Below are positions 15,208-23,664 of a DNA stretch of 26,538 nt, one piece after another; position 1 is the stretch's first letter, and each line of letters begins with the position of its first letter. This DNA comes from JAVHLK01 sp043806215. Its GTDB lineage: Bacteria; Desulfobacterota; Desulfomonilia; Desulfomonilales; Desulfomonilaceae. Both the position numbers and the translations under genes were made by a program. The DNA lies in NCBI GenBank assembly GCA_043806215.1, contig JAZDHD010000196.1, forward strand, positions 1 to 26,538. The letters are read 5' to 3'. The notes beneath the pieces were generated by a model. That model was given only the letters and a program-made list of their open reading frames with translations, had not been told where the DNA came from and ran no database searches.

Positions 15208-15529
15208 CTAACTTGCAGGACCCAAACGTACCGGGATGTTCATTTCCTTGCGGTCACGAATGAGCGTGATTTGCACCGTGTCTCCCACCTTGTGTTTCTC
15301 GAGTTCGTCCAGGAGCGTGCCGATTGAATCGATCTTCCGGCCGTCAACCGCCGTGATGACGTCTCCCAGGCGAATGCGGCCCCCCGGAATTCCCCGGATT
15401 AATGGCCGCATCGGTCTGGATGACGTCTTTGATGGAACGCCAGGTCATGGATTTGATCTCCCGGCCGACTGCACCGGCGATACCGGTCATGCACGCGTCA
15501 CTCTCCCCGATGCATACTCGTTTCAGTGA
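15208..15529 (-). pseudogene. HtrA/DegP-type serine protease remnant with internal deletions
   Basis: Minus-strand fragments of an HtrA protease are present in order but broken. In one frame, about 15493-15520 reads VCIGESDA, like the family's IGDSD motif. It runs directly into MTGIAGAVGREIKSM (family TxGIVSALGRE), with the usual GNPFG segment missing. The frame continues to DVIQTDAAINPGNSGGP (catalytic serine motif at 15377-15394). There the frame breaks: the segment between the protease core and the PDZ domain is deleted. A PDZ tail follows in another frame (RIRLGDVITAVDGRKIDSIG to the stop at 15208). The whole N-terminal half, with the catalytic His and probably Asp, is absent. It cannot be an active protease. 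It abuts the 3' end of the secreted-protein gene at 15523. Confidence 0.75.
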
Positions 15530-15906
15530 GCGGGAGACTCAGCGGGAGGAGCAGGAGGTATTTCCCTCAACCCGATGGAATTAAATGGGTTCTGGGCAGC
15601 AGATGCGGATGCGGGCTGGGCTGCGGGTTGATTCCGCCGACGCTCCAGCCATCCGGATACGTAGGACTCCGCCGTATCGATAGGGTAACTGAGGATGCGT
15701 CCCAGAATCCAGAACACGTAGAGCTGATCCCTCGGTGCGGGCGGGGGTGGTTCATTGGGGTTCCGGACTTCGTGAGTCGGTGCGGCCGCATCTTCGTATG
15801 CCGGTTTGACCTGTATCAGCTTGTCTTGGGAATTCTCAGCCCACGACAAACAGGCGGCACCGACCCCGAGGACCATCAGAAGCACAGCGACAAATATCCT
15901 AGTCAT
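15523..15906 (-). CDS. Small exported protein of unknown function
   Basis: The 127-residue product begins with a signal peptide (MTRIFVAVLLMVLGVGAACL, followed by SWA-EN as a likely cleavage site). A Pro-rich stretch (NPNEPPPPAPRD) follows, then a hydrophobic segment LYVFWILGRILSYPIDTAESYV that may associate with the membrane, and an Ala/Pro-rich tail ending PAPPAESPAH. No family is recognised. The start at 15906 is chosen over the upstream frame start (15945) because GAGGTG lies about 7 bases before it and the signal peptide begins there. It precedes the HtrA remnant in the same direction; its stop overlaps the remnant's start, so the deletion that damaged the protease may have reached its 3' neighbourhood. 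Confidence 0.65.
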   Translation of the reverse strand: MTRIFVAVLLMVLGVGAACLSWAENSQDKLIQVKPAYEDAAAPTHEVRNPNEPPPPAPRDQLYVFWILGRILSYPIDTAESYVSGWLERRRNQPAAQPASASAAQNPFNSIGLREIPPAPPAESPAH

Positions 15907-16038
15907 GAACACCACCTCAGAGGTTTTTTTCGAGTCCCCTATCACATTCTGTACAAAAAGCGAGCTTTTTTTGAGGTGTTGGTGCTCATTATGCCGGAAC
16001 GCCGGGAGGCCTGCGCTGCCAAAGCAGTGATCGTTTCT

Positions 16039-16094
16039 TCTCGTTCACAGGCTCCTGCCTGGGAATGCCTATCCGCCGGGCTCTGCCCGGTCTT
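16039..16094. repeat. 56-base dispersed repeat, copy 1
   Basis: This stretch (begins TCTCGTTCACAGGCTCCTGC) is identical to 16413-16468. It contains the perfect hairpin CCGGGC-TCT-GCCCGG (16076-16090). Beyond the identical core, both copies continue with a related tail that ends in TTGTGAT, so the full unit is about 100 bases. Confidence 0.85.
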
Positions 16095-16204
16095 TGACCC
16101 GGAAGTACGCTTCCTCAAGAAACTCTCATAGTCATTTGTGATAGACCAATCAAGGGGGTTCGCCTGGGAGACGGTGCTCGTAGACGCTGCCGTATTTGCG
16201 TCAC

Positions 16205-16221
16205 GAAGCACTTAGTGCTTC
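16205..16221. repeat. Short perfect hairpin
   Basis: GAAGCAC-TTA-GTGCTTC forms a 7-base stem with a 3-base loop. It lies between copy 1 of the 56-base repeat and the 14-base inverted repeat, and is probably part of the same element cluster. Confidence 0.5.
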
Positions 16222-16229
16222 CCGGCATA

Positions 16230-16394
16230 AATACGGTCGCACAACCTGAGCCGCGGAAGATGACGGGCAGGGACGCCCGTCCCACGGTGTACGACCGGCT
16301 TGGTCTCTGTTCTTCGTAGCCCGGGCCTCCGTGCCCGGATCTTGTTCTTGCCGGCACCCGAGCCGGCAGCGCGACGAAAATGTGCGACCGTATT
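16230..16394. repeat. 165-base segment bounded by 14-base inverted repeats
   Basis: AATACGGTCGCACA (16230-16243) is the exact reverse complement of TGTGCGACCGTATT (16381-16394). Between them lie further GC-rich hairpins: CCGGGC/GCCCGG near 16320-16338 and GCCGGC/GCCGGC near 16351-16368. The form resembles a non-autonomous mobile element; no target-site duplication is evident. Confidence 0.6.
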
Positions 16395-16412
16395 ACCTGA
16401 AAATCCCACTCC

Positions 16413-16468
16413 TCTCGTTCACAGGCTCCTGCCTGGGAATGCCTATCCGCCGGGCTCTGCCCGGTCTT
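16413..16468. repeat. 56-base dispersed repeat, copy 2
   Basis: Identical to 16039-16094, in direct orientation 374 bases away. Its tail runs to within about 20 bases of the stop codon of the large SUMF1-domain gene. Confidence 0.85.
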
Positions 16469-16541
16469 CGGCCCGGAATACCGAGGGATTTTCATGCTCA
16501 GTTGTGATCGCCCCATAATGGAGGTTTATGCCATCGTGCAC

Positions 16542-19508
16542 TTAGGTCCAATCCAGAGGTTTTGTGGTGTCCCTTTCGTCCCGTGGTTTCGGACGCCCTC
16601 TTGGGGCCGAGATCTTGAACGGACCTCGCAACGTGGTGTCCATAACTGCAATTCCGAGGAACCCCCGGGCCACCTTGACCTCGTGTTCGTAGCCGTCACG
16701 CACGAATACAAGGGAAGGCTTGACTTTCTTTTTTCGGGTTTCCAGTGTCAGGGCCAGGAACTTCTCGGTAGTGAGATCCCCGGCACCATGATATTTGATG
16801 ATGACATCGCCCTTTCGCAGCCCTGCCTTTTCTGCGTCCGACTTGGGTGTGAAGCTCAAGATCCTGATCCCGGGAACCAACGGTCCTTCAGGGACGGATG
16901 ACTTGGGAGCACGGACCGGTTCCTGTTCCGCGGTTTTGGGTTCGAGTTCCTTTGCCTTTGCCGTCGCTTCCGCAACCGCCCTTTGATCCGGGCCGGGGAC
17001 CCATTTCTTTGTAAGGAAATCGTCGGCGAAGTGAACGGGTCTCAGCGAGTTACCCGTCTCGACGATGAGACGAAAACCGGTATTGTAGAAGGCCAGATCG
17101 GGCCTTGACCACCCACGGAAAGCGCACCTGAGGTTCACGGGACCGAAGGTCCATTCCCCTCCTTTGGTCACCCTGTTTTCGCCGTGACCGGGGCCTTCCG
17201 GGTCGACCTCGGGAGTGTACCGGTAATAGTCTTCGCCGTAGTAATCTCTCACCCATTCGAGAACATTGCCCGCCATGTCGTATAGCCCGTACCCGTTGGG
17301 CTCGTAGGTTCCGACAGGGGCAACGTACTTGTACCCGTCGTCCGCGTTGGTATCCCGCCACTCGAAGTCGGTGCTTCTGTCTGCAAAGTTGGCCCTCCGG
17401 CCGTCTTGAAGATCGTCTCCCCAGGGAAACTGCGCCATGGGGATTCCTCCCCTTGCCGCGTATTCCCATTGAGCCTCGGTTGGAAGCTTGTACGGAAGCT
17501 TCTCTTTGGCTGTAAGCCATTCTGCAAATGCCTGCGCGTCGTCATAAGAGACCATGGTCATCGGTTGGTCCGGTGATATCTCCCATCCGGGGTTCTTCCA
17601 GGAACTTCCTCGCTTTCTCTCAAACCGCTGATCCACGGTATTGAAAACCTGACCGCCGCCGGCGTCTTCCGCATCGGTGACGTAACCCGTTTCGTCAACA
17701 AACTTCTGAAACTGACCGACCGTCACTTCCGTGGATGAAATGTAAAAAGGTCTCGATATTCGCACCTTGTGAAAAGGAAACTCGTTTTCCAGGGACACCG
17801 GTTGTCCCTGGGCCAACGTCATCATCGCCCACGCTATATCCGCTTCGGAACTGCCCATCACAAAAGCCCCGGCAGGTATGCGGATCATCTTCATTCCCAG
17901 AGCGTTTCTGAATGTCTCCGTGCCCTGGTCTTTCACGACATCGAGCATGGTGCTCAGCACATCCGTCGTGTACGAGGCGGAGTCTCCGCCGGCGTCTTGA
18001 TCCCGGATATTCGGCGGTTTGTACTTTTCTATGAGCCGACGCGCTTCCAAACGTTTTCCCGCCGCTACCAGACGCTTGATCTCCGCCATGAATGCGGACA
18101 GATCGCCGGGATCCTCAACGGTTTTCCCGTCGCCCTTGCGGGCAACAGGACCCTCCCCGGGCCGTGCATCGGCAACTACCCGAAAGCCCGACACATCCGA
18201 CCTCATATCCGGATCGATCCCCGCCCGGAAAGCGTTTCTGGCAATTGCCGGACTAAAGGCCCAGTTTCCGCCGCGGACCACTATCTCCTTTCCCTTTTTC
18301 GGTCCCGCGGGATCTTCGTTGGTCTTGGACGCCCTGCCTCGGTACTCGTTGGCGGCATAGTTGTCCGAACACAGTTCCCACACGTTTCCCATCATGTCGT
18401 ACAGCCAGAAATCGTTCGGCTCGTAAGAACCCACGGGAGCGGGACCGCCGTGGCGGTCGTCAAGGGTGCGGTCGGCCCATGGTACCGGGCTGCGCCTATC
18501 GGCCGCGTTGAGCTTCTTGCCGTCGGGATACTCGTCCCCCCACGGAAACCACTTTCCCTCTTTTCCGCCTCTGGCCGCGTACTCCCACTGGGCTTCCGTG
18601 GGCAGGGAGTATTTGCGGCCGTCCTTCTTACTCAACCATTGGCAGAAGGCCTCTGCATCGGCCTTGCATACCATGGTCACCGGATCGTCCTCCCACACCT
18701 CGTAGCCGGGGTTAACCCAGGACGCTCCGCTGTGCTTTTCCCAGTGCTTCTTGGACTTATCATAGACCCAACCCCAACCTTGGGTTTCCGCCACGGTCCT
18801 GTATCCCGTTTCTTCCACGAACTTCTTGAATTGCCCTGCAGTGACCTCGTACTTGCCGATAAGAAACGGACTGCCGATCCGGACCGTGTGAGACGGCCCC
18901 TCCCGGTTGACGAGATCCTCCGGGATCGACCAGACATTCTGGATCCGCCTCCGCTCGGCCCGTGGAGATCCCATGGTGAACGAACCGGAAGGAATGACTG
19001 CCATCTTCATGCCGATAGCGTTTCTCACCTCTCCACGCGATTGAGGAACGCCTTCGGTCACCTGCGCGGCCCTTTGCCGGGCAATCTGAAGCTTCTCCCG
19101 AAGCTCCGAGGTTTCTTGCTCGTCCGACAACTTGGAGGCGGCCTCCAGCGCCCTTTCCAGAGAACTGACGGCCAGATCCCATTCCTGCCTCTTTAGCCGC
19201 GTCCGGGCCAGGGTCTTTTCATCATCGAGAACTTGTTGAGGTTCGAGGTCCGCGGGGGCCGCAGCAACCGGTTTGTGACTCCGTTTCTTAACCTCGCCGG
19301 AGGCCCCCCCGCGTTGGTTTTCATTTCCCCTCATGCCCTTGATATAACCGGACGCCGCCTCGAAGATCTTAGGGGCGCTCGTCCGATCCGTTTGAGAACC
19401 GGACGGAGGCGGAGTCTGAGCGAGCGTCAGGGAATCCCTTCCCGGAACGTACGAGACGAGACCGACCGTCAGAACGAACAAGCCGATTGGAACAAGTTTT
19501 CTTGGCAT
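16542..19508 (-). CDS. Exported protein with two SUMF1/FGE-sulfatase domains and a C-terminal PDZ domain
   Basis: The 988-residue protein has an N-terminal signal or anchor segment (LVPIGLFVLTVGLVSYV) and a helical, charged stretch to about 160. Two SUMF1-type domains follow: about 162-446 (RNAIGMKMAVIPSGSFTMGS ... RGGNWAFSP ... SGFRVVAD) and about 530-818 (RNALGMKMIRIPAGAFVMGS ... KGGEWTFGP ... NTGFRLIVE). A PDZ domain is at about 870-950 (KAGLRKGDVIIKYHG). Formylglycine-generating enzymes need a CxxxxC-type cysteine pair near the C-terminus. Domain 1 has neither Cys; domain 2 keeps only one (NLRCAFRG). Sulfatase activation is therefore unlikely; a binding or scaffold role in the envelope fits better. 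Start: ATG 19508 has GGTGA nearby; an ATG at 19520 has no ribosome site. It lies 51 bases after the parvulin gene, probably in one operon. Confidence 0.85.
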   Translation of the reverse strand: MPRKLVPIGLFVLTVGLVSYVPGRDSLTLAQTPPPSGSQTDRTSAPKIFEAASGYIKGMRGNENQRGGASGEVKKRSHKPVAAAPADLEPQQVLDDEKTLARTRLKRQEWDLAVSSLERALEAASKLSDEQETSELREKLQIARQRAAQVTEGVPQSRGEVRNAIGMKMAVIPSGSFTMGSPRAERRRIQNVWSIPEDLVNREGPSHTVRIGSPFLIGKYEVTAGQFKKFVEETGYRTVAETQGWGWVYDKSKKHWEKHSGASWVNPGYEVWEDDPVTMVCKADAEAFCQWLSKKDGRKYSLPTEAQWEYAARGGKEGKWFPWGDEYPDGKKLNAADRRSPVPWADRTLDDRHGGPAPVGSYEPNDFWLYDMMGNVWELCSDNYAANEYRGRASKTNEDPAGPKKGKEIVVRGGNWAFSPAIARNAFRAGIDPDMRSDVSGFRVVADARPGEGPVARKGDGKTVEDPGDLSAFMAEIKRLVAAGKRLEARRLIEKYKPPNIRDQDAGGDSASYTTDVLSTMLDVVKDQGTETFRNALGMKMIRIPAGAFVMGSSEADIAWAMMTLAQGQPVSLENEFPFHKVRISRPFYISSTEVTVGQFQKFVDETGYVTDAEDAGGGQVFNTVDQRFERKRGSSWKNPGWEISPDQPMTMVSYDDAQAFAEWLTAKEKLPYKLPTEAQWEYAARGGIPMAQFPWGDDLQDGRRANFADRSTDFEWRDTNADDGYKYVAPVGTYEPNGYGLYDMAGNVLEWVRDYYGEDYYRYTPEVDPEGPGHGENRVTKGGEWTFGPVNLRCAFRGWSRPDLAFYNTGFRLIVETGNSLRPVHFADDFLTKKWVPGPDQRAVAEATAKAKELEPKTAEQEPVRAPKSSVPEGPLVPGIRILSFTPKSDAEKAGLRKGDVIIKYHGAGDLTTEKFLALTLETRKKKVKPSLVFVRDGYEHEVKVARGFLGIAVMDTTLRGPFKISAPRGRPKPRDERDTTKPLDWT

Positions 19509-19559
19509 GGCCGTCACCATTGTCGGGAATCTAGTGATTTACCTTTGGAAGTATTGGGA

Positions 19560-20402
19560 TTATTCCGTTACCGTAGGGATACTCTTCTTGGCATCTTCGG
19601 TAAGTTTCTTATGAAGCTCCGCGAACCTCTGATCCTGCAAGCGGTTCTTGATGAATCCCCGAACCTGCACAAATGAAGGCGTTTCGGGCTGCCGCCGATC
19701 CTCGACCTTCAGCAGGTGCCACCCGAACTGGCTCTTGACCGGACCGCCCACCTGGCCTTTGGAAATCTTGAACAACTCATGTTCGAATCCCTTTTCAAAT
19801 GTGCCGCGGGGGAGCCAATCGCTCCCGTTGGGCAACTGCAGTCTGCCGCCCTTTGCTGCAGCCGGATCGATTGACTGCGTTTTAGCCAATTCGCTGAAAT
19901 CCGCACCGGATTTGATTTGGTCCAGGATCTTGTTCGCTTGGGCCTCCGTCTTCACGAGAATGTGACGGGCATTTATTTCCTCGGGAGGTTTGAATTCCTG
20001 CAGGTGTTCATTGTAATAATTCTTGAGTTCCTCTTCGGTCACCGTAGCCGATTCAGCTGCTTTGCGCCGCAAATACTCCTTCGCCAGGTATTCGGTCTGA
20101 ACGTACTCCAGTCTCGTCTTGATTGCGGGTTCCTTCACGATTCCCGCCTTGTCCGCCGCTTGGGCAAGCAAGGTGAAGGAAACCACTTCGTCGAGAATCT
20201 TTTTGCGGCCGTCCGGTGTGAGGAACGGTACACGGTTTTCCTCGGGAATCGTGGCAATTATGTTGTCCACCATGTCGCGGGTGATCTCCTTGTCGCCGAC
20301 CTTCGCCAAGACAGCGCCTCCTGCAGGCGTGCCGGGCTGCTGGGCCGATATGTCGGCGGCCCAAAGAGCCATCAATATCAGGAAAGGCACAAACAGCTTC
20401 AT
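19560..20402 (-). CDS. Parvulin-type peptidyl-prolyl cis-trans isomerase (SurA/PrsA-like), exported
   Basis: The 280-residue protein has a signal peptide (MKLFVPFLILMALWAADISA), a SurA-N-like helical region (about 25-135, VGDKEITRDMVDNIIATIP ...) and one parvulin domain (about 143-240: INARHILVKTEAQANKILDQ, FSELAKTQSIDPAAAKGGRL, QFGWHLLKVEDRR). Such proteins assist folding of exported or outer-membrane proteins in the periplasm. The start at 20402 is favoured by GAGGTAAGAATA before it and by the signal peptide; the frame continues upstream to 20528 without coding character. The downstream gene encodes the large SUMF1/PDZ protein, which could be a client. It is followed by no clear terminator. 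Confidence 0.9.
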   Translation of the reverse strand: MKLFVPFLILMALWAADISAQQPGTPAGGAVLAKVGDKEITRDMVDNIIATIPEENRVPFLTPDGRKKILDEVVSFTLLAQAADKAGIVKEPAIKTRLEYVQTEYLAKEYLRRKAAESATVTEEELKNYYNEHLQEFKPPEEINARHILVKTEAQANKILDQIKSGADFSELAKTQSIDPAAAKGGRLQLPNGSDWLPRGTFEKGFEHELFKISKGQVGGPVKSQFGWHLLKVEDRRQPETPSFVQVRGFIKNRLQDQRFAELHKKLTEDAKKSIPTVTE

Positions 20403-20585
20403 TATTCTTACCTCGTCTGTCGTTAGAACTCGGAGCGCCGCCGGTCCGGCTCTCGCGGAGGAACCGCCGACAACGCGGAAAATGCCATAACACGGTTGAA
20501 TGTTAAGGCAATTTTCAAGAGAAAGCAAGCACTACCCGTAGAATCCTTAACCGTGAGCAGAGGGTGAGGAGCGGCACGCGTTGCT

Positions 20586-20855
20586 TTAGAAGGGGGGAAT
20601 GGAATCACTGTTTGGATCGGAGCCGGCAGCGTCTTGCGTATCGTTGGTGACGACTTGCAGGCGCGGTTTGCCGTCGCCGCGGACGGGGGGATCAAATCTC
20701 ATTCGGGCCTTGGATACCAGTTCGGACAACTTCACGAAGTCCGAAGGCAAGAGCTTCAGGCTGCAGTGCGGGAGATTGATGTGTACCACGCCGCCGGGAC
20801 AGACCGTAATGTTGCCGAGAGTTTCGTCGCTGGCGAGTATGGTCTGGTCTTCCAA
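20586..20855 (-). CDS. Small protein, probably conserved, unknown function
   Basis: The 89-residue product starts at a TTG with AAGGAG about 7 bases upstream. It has no signal peptide or membrane segment. The compact stretch TLGNITVCPGGVVHINLPHC followed by SLKLLPSDFVKLSELVSKAR looks like a single folded alpha/beta unit. I recall similar small proteins with a CPGGxVHLNL motif in delta-proteobacteria but cannot name a family. The polar tail (NDTQDAAGSDPNSD) is probably disordered. It precedes the parvulin gene by 183 bases in the same direction, and is divergent from the TPR gene at 21118. Confidence 0.65.
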   Translation of the reverse strand: MEDQTILASDETLGNITVCPGGVVHINLPHCSLKLLPSDFVKLSELVSKARMRFDPPVRGDGKPRLQVVTNDTQDAAGSDPNSDSIPPF

Positions 20856-21049
20856 ATCTCGCTCCTTCCTTGAACATCTACTGATATTCTATGTACGGAC
20901 GCAGGTCTTTGCAACATAATTCGGTCCGACGTTGTCCAATAGTCCCGAACTTCGTTTTCTGCGAGCGGACAAATGGCTTCAAGAGGGACGGTTTCCGGAT
21001 CCCGGTTAGACCGGATCGGCATAAACCTTGAATAATGCACAGAGTTACA

Positions 21050-21078
21050 TTGACCCGGCCATGGATTTCTGCTATGGT
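21050..21078 (+). promoter_or_regulatory. Sigma70-like promoter for the TPR/transglutaminase-like gene
   Basis: TTGACC (21050-21055), a 17-base spacer and TATGGT (21073-21078). The predicted start near 21085 leaves a leader of about 33 bases, which supports ATG 21118 rather than the frame start at 21028. Confidence 0.6.
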
Positions 21079-21117
21079 GAGGACAGGAAATGTATCCGCA
21101 AAAAAGGGGCAAGAAGC

Positions 21118-23556
21118 ATGTTGAGAAGAATAGCTTCCGCTTTCTTAGTGGTGTTTTGTGTCGCCGGCACGGTGTCGGCCGCTGGTGTGAAGCACTTCGA
21201 TCCCAAGGAATTGAAGGCGAAAAGGCTCCTCCTCGAGGCTTTTCAGGCCATCAGCCCTTATCAGCGCGAGATCCGATTGAAGGAAGTGCTGGAGATTCAG
21301 TCCGACAATTACTTCGCACTCATTAAATTGGGAGAATTGGAAGTCGACCGCGGCGATGATCACCAATTGAAGGCCGTGGACTACTTCCTGCGTGCGGCGT
21401 TGGCTCAGCCCCAGAGGCCGGAGGCGTATCTTGCCCTGGCCCAAACGTATTTTCGGATGGGGTACATTCCCGAAGGTACGGATTATATGATGAAGGCTCT
21501 GACGGGGCAGCGTACCAGACTGACCTACGAGGCCGTGTGCCTCGAAGGCCAGCACCTTCTGGATACCGCAAACTACTTCGCCGCGATTGTGACGTACGCC
21601 GACGCAGCCCTCTCCAGGGATTCTCCCTGGAGCATGGACCCGTACCTTCTGCGAAAACTCTATGAAGCAACGTCGATGTCCAGCGCTCCGAGTTTCTGGG
21701 TATGGAAGGACACCGGATTGGCCGCGGAAGGAGTGGGCAATGTCTACTGGGTACCATACCTTTATGCGAGACTCGAGGCCAGGTTGATGCCTTTCAGGGA
21801 AGAAATGGCGTTCCGGGCCGTGATACAGTGGCTCAGGGATATGGCGGAAAAGCTGCGGGAAACACGTCCGAAACTCACTCCACGTGCAGCGGAGAAGCTC
21901 ATTAACGTCCACTTGTATCGAATGGTCATGTCCAGGATCCGCGATATGGCGGACGCAATGCCGGAGACCGATCATTACGCGTTGCCGAAACGGTTCTATG
22001 ATTTCGGAGTTTGCGCAAAAGAAGAGATCCGGTTGCCGGACGAAAACGTGGACTTGTACGACGTCTTCATCTCGGCGTCCGTGGAAGACCCAAAGGAACG
22101 TCAAGCACTGCGGGAGAAACTGGACGGCATCAAGGAGAAAGCCGTAGCCGCAGTATCCCATATCAAGGACCCGAGAAAACGCGGATCCGCGCTTTTCACG
22201 TGGCTGCGGGAGAACCTGATCAAGGACTATCATGCGGTGGATGGGATACCGGCCGAAGGCGTCATCAATAAGAACAAGTACCTGTGCCTGAGCGGTGCCA
22301 TCCTCTACACGCTCATGGGACGTGATGCAGGTCTGGAAACGTTTGGATACATCGAGCCGAGACACGCGTATTCCGTGATGTATGACGACGACGGCAACAA
22401 GATTAACGTGCAAACTACCTATCCCGTGAAAGAGACGGCAACGATGTCCCCGGGCTTCGATGCCCCGGACGGGAGTCCTGCTCCCGCGTTCGACCTCAAG
22501 GCCCAGGCGCAGTTCGAGGGTGAGATCAGCCCCATGGAGCTGGTTTCCTATCAATTTGTGAATGTCGGCTACAACAAGTTGGACGATTTGATGGTCAACA
22601 AGTATCGCACAGAATTGGAGTCGGTGCTGAAAGAAAAGGGGCTGGATCCTGCCGAACTCATTGACAAATGGCGTAGCGCCGATCAAATAGCCGAAAGCAA
22701 GAAACTGCCCACCATGCAGGAGATGGCGGTTAAGTACCCAAAATTCCATGACGAAATGAGTGACGCAATTGGCAGTGCTTTGAACACCTTTTCAAAGGCA
22801 AGATCCTTTGACCCGTTCAATACTGAATTGTTGAGACGTATAGAGAATTACGCTCTTTATTCTACACAGCTGGCCATGTCCAGTCCGAAGTCGTCCATGC
22901 AGAAGCGCCTGAGAAAGCTCAAGGAAGAAAAGCGCCGCTCCATGCGCGACGAAGTCGAGCAGAATATGCAGCGTGATGCCGAGTCACAGGCCGAGCAGGA
23001 AAAGAAGGACAAAGAGAAGAAGGGGAAGAAGGATAAGAAAGAGCAGAAAGAGAAGAAGAAAGCGGCCCGGGCCTCCACAACTACTCCCCCGGTCAGCGAT
23101 GAGACGTCCCGCGCGAAAAGGGATCAGGAAAGACCTGAAGAGGAGTCCGGCGCCGCTGTGGAACTGGAGCCGGAAGTTACGGAGATAAAGACCTTTGAAA
23201 GCGACAAGGATCGCCGAATGGCTGCGGCAAGATCCGAATACGAAGCGACTCCCGAGGAAATCAGAAGGGAATGGCCGAGAGAAAGGCGCTTCTGGCTGGA
23301 GAGTTTGAAACGGCTTGAGGAATTGATCAAGAAGCACCCGTGCAGCAATTGGCTTAAGAGGGCGCTGTTCGCGTACAGCATCGAAGTGGCCGACGTCATG
23401 ATGGAGGCAAAGAGGGTCAACATTGAACTCGAGGAAGGGAACAGGCTTGACTACGATGATATCATCGATGAACTGAACCGTATTCGAATCGATTTCTTCG
23501 ACACCCAACCGGAGCTGGCCTCCAAGCTCTCTGCCAAAATTGGTGAGTTGCTCTAG
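21118..23556 (+). CDS. Exported TPR-like protein with transglutaminase-like (papain-fold) domain
   Basis: The 812-residue protein has a signal peptide (MLRRIASAFLVVFCVAGTVS). TPR-like helices follow at about 55-170 (YFALIKLGELEVDRGD, AYLALAQTYFRMGYIPEG). A region at about 350-440 resembles a transglutaminase core: LFTWLRENLIKDYH, then NKYLCLSGAILYTLMGRDAG (Cys390), PRHAYSVMYDDDGN (His416) and KINVQTTYP. The third catalytic position, usually Asp, appears to be Asn430. Residues about 595-660 are Lys/Glu-rich and coiled-coil-like (KKDKEKKGKKDKKEQ), followed by a disordered linker and a helical C-terminus. A cysteine-protease or peptide-crosslinking role in the envelope is possible but not shown. 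Start: GGGG about 9 bases before ATG 21118, the signal peptide and the promoter agree. A hairpin terminator follows at 23594. Confidence 0.7.
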   Translation: MLRRIASAFLVVFCVAGTVSAAGVKHFDPKELKAKRLLLEAFQAISPYQREIRLKEVLEIQSDNYFALIKLGELEVDRGDDHQLKAVDYFLRAALAQPQRPEAYLALAQTYFRMGYIPEGTDYMMKALTGQRTRLTYEAVCLEGQHLLDTANYFAAIVTYADAALSRDSPWSMDPYLLRKLYEATSMSSAPSFWVWKDTGLAAEGVGNVYWVPYLYARLEARLMPFREEMAFRAVIQWLRDMAEKLRETRPKLTPRAAEKLINVHLYRMVMSRIRDMADAMPETDHYALPKRFYDFGVCAKEEIRLPDENVDLYDVFISASVEDPKERQALREKLDGIKEKAVAAVSHIKDPRKRGSALFTWLRENLIKDYHAVDGIPAEGVINKNKYLCLSGAILYTLMGRDAGLETFGYIEPRHAYSVMYDDDGNKINVQTTYPVKETATMSPGFDAPDGSPAPAFDLKAQAQFEGEISPMELVSYQFVNVGYNKLDDLMVNKYRTELESVLKEKGLDPAELIDKWRSADQIAESKKLPTMQEMAVKYPKFHDEMSDAIGSALNTFSKARSFDPFNTELLRRIENYALYSTQLAMSSPKSSMQKRLRKLKEEKRRSMRDEVEQNMQRDAESQAEQEKKDKEKKGKKDKKEQKEKKKAARASTTTPPVSDETSRAKRDQERPEEESGAAVELEPEVTEIKTFESDKDRRMAAARSEYEATPEEIRREWPRERRFWLESLKRLEELIKKHPCSNWLKRALFAYSIEVADVMMEAKRVNIELEEGNRLDYDDIIDELNRIRIDFFDTQPELASKLSAKIGELL

Positions 23557-23593
23557 CTCCTTCTTCGATGGAAGAAGAATCAATAGACTGCTC

Positions 23594-23626
23594 CAGGGGC
23601 GACGATTCCGTCGCCCCTGCTCTTTC
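23594..23626 (+). terminator. Rho-independent-like terminator
   Basis: CAGGGGCGAC (23594-23603) pairs perfectly with GTCGCCCCTG (23610-23619) around a 6-base loop, followed by a short pyrimidine run (CTCTTT). It lies 38 bases after the stop codon of the TPR gene. The U-tract is weak. Confidence 0.7.
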
Positions 23627-23664
23627 GAATTCCCCAAAAAAATGAACAGGAAACACATAACCAC

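Larger units (their letters stand above)
15907..16541. other. Repeat-rich intergenic region
   Basis: No gene is supportable. The stretch contains two copies of a 56-base repeat, a pair of 14-base inverted repeats and several GC-rich hairpins (listed separately). Open frames here are repeated in part between the two copies and are artefacts of the repeat. Confidence 0.6.

Noticed and set aside
15208..15411. 67-residue PDZ-only protein as a real gene
   Set aside because: The upstream DNA holds the broken protease part of HtrA in another frame, there is no ribosome site, and the N-terminal residues come from reading GNSGGP codons out of frame.
16039..16468. CRISPR array
   Set aside because: Only two 56-base copies 374 bases apart with no regular spacers and no cas genes; the copies look like dispersed elements.
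17769..19196. 475-codon plus-strand frame
   Set aside because: It is antisense to the SUMF1-domain gene; its composition mirrors the repeated motifs of the true gene and it has no recognisable domain.
16542..19508. Formylglycine-generating enzyme that activates sulfatases
   Set aside because: Neither SUMF1 domain has the cysteine pair required for that reaction, and no sulfatase gene is in the window.
21145..22749. 534-codon minus-strand frame
   Set aside because: Antisense to the TPR/transglutaminase-like gene, which has a promoter, ribosome site, signal peptide and domains; the antisense product has none.
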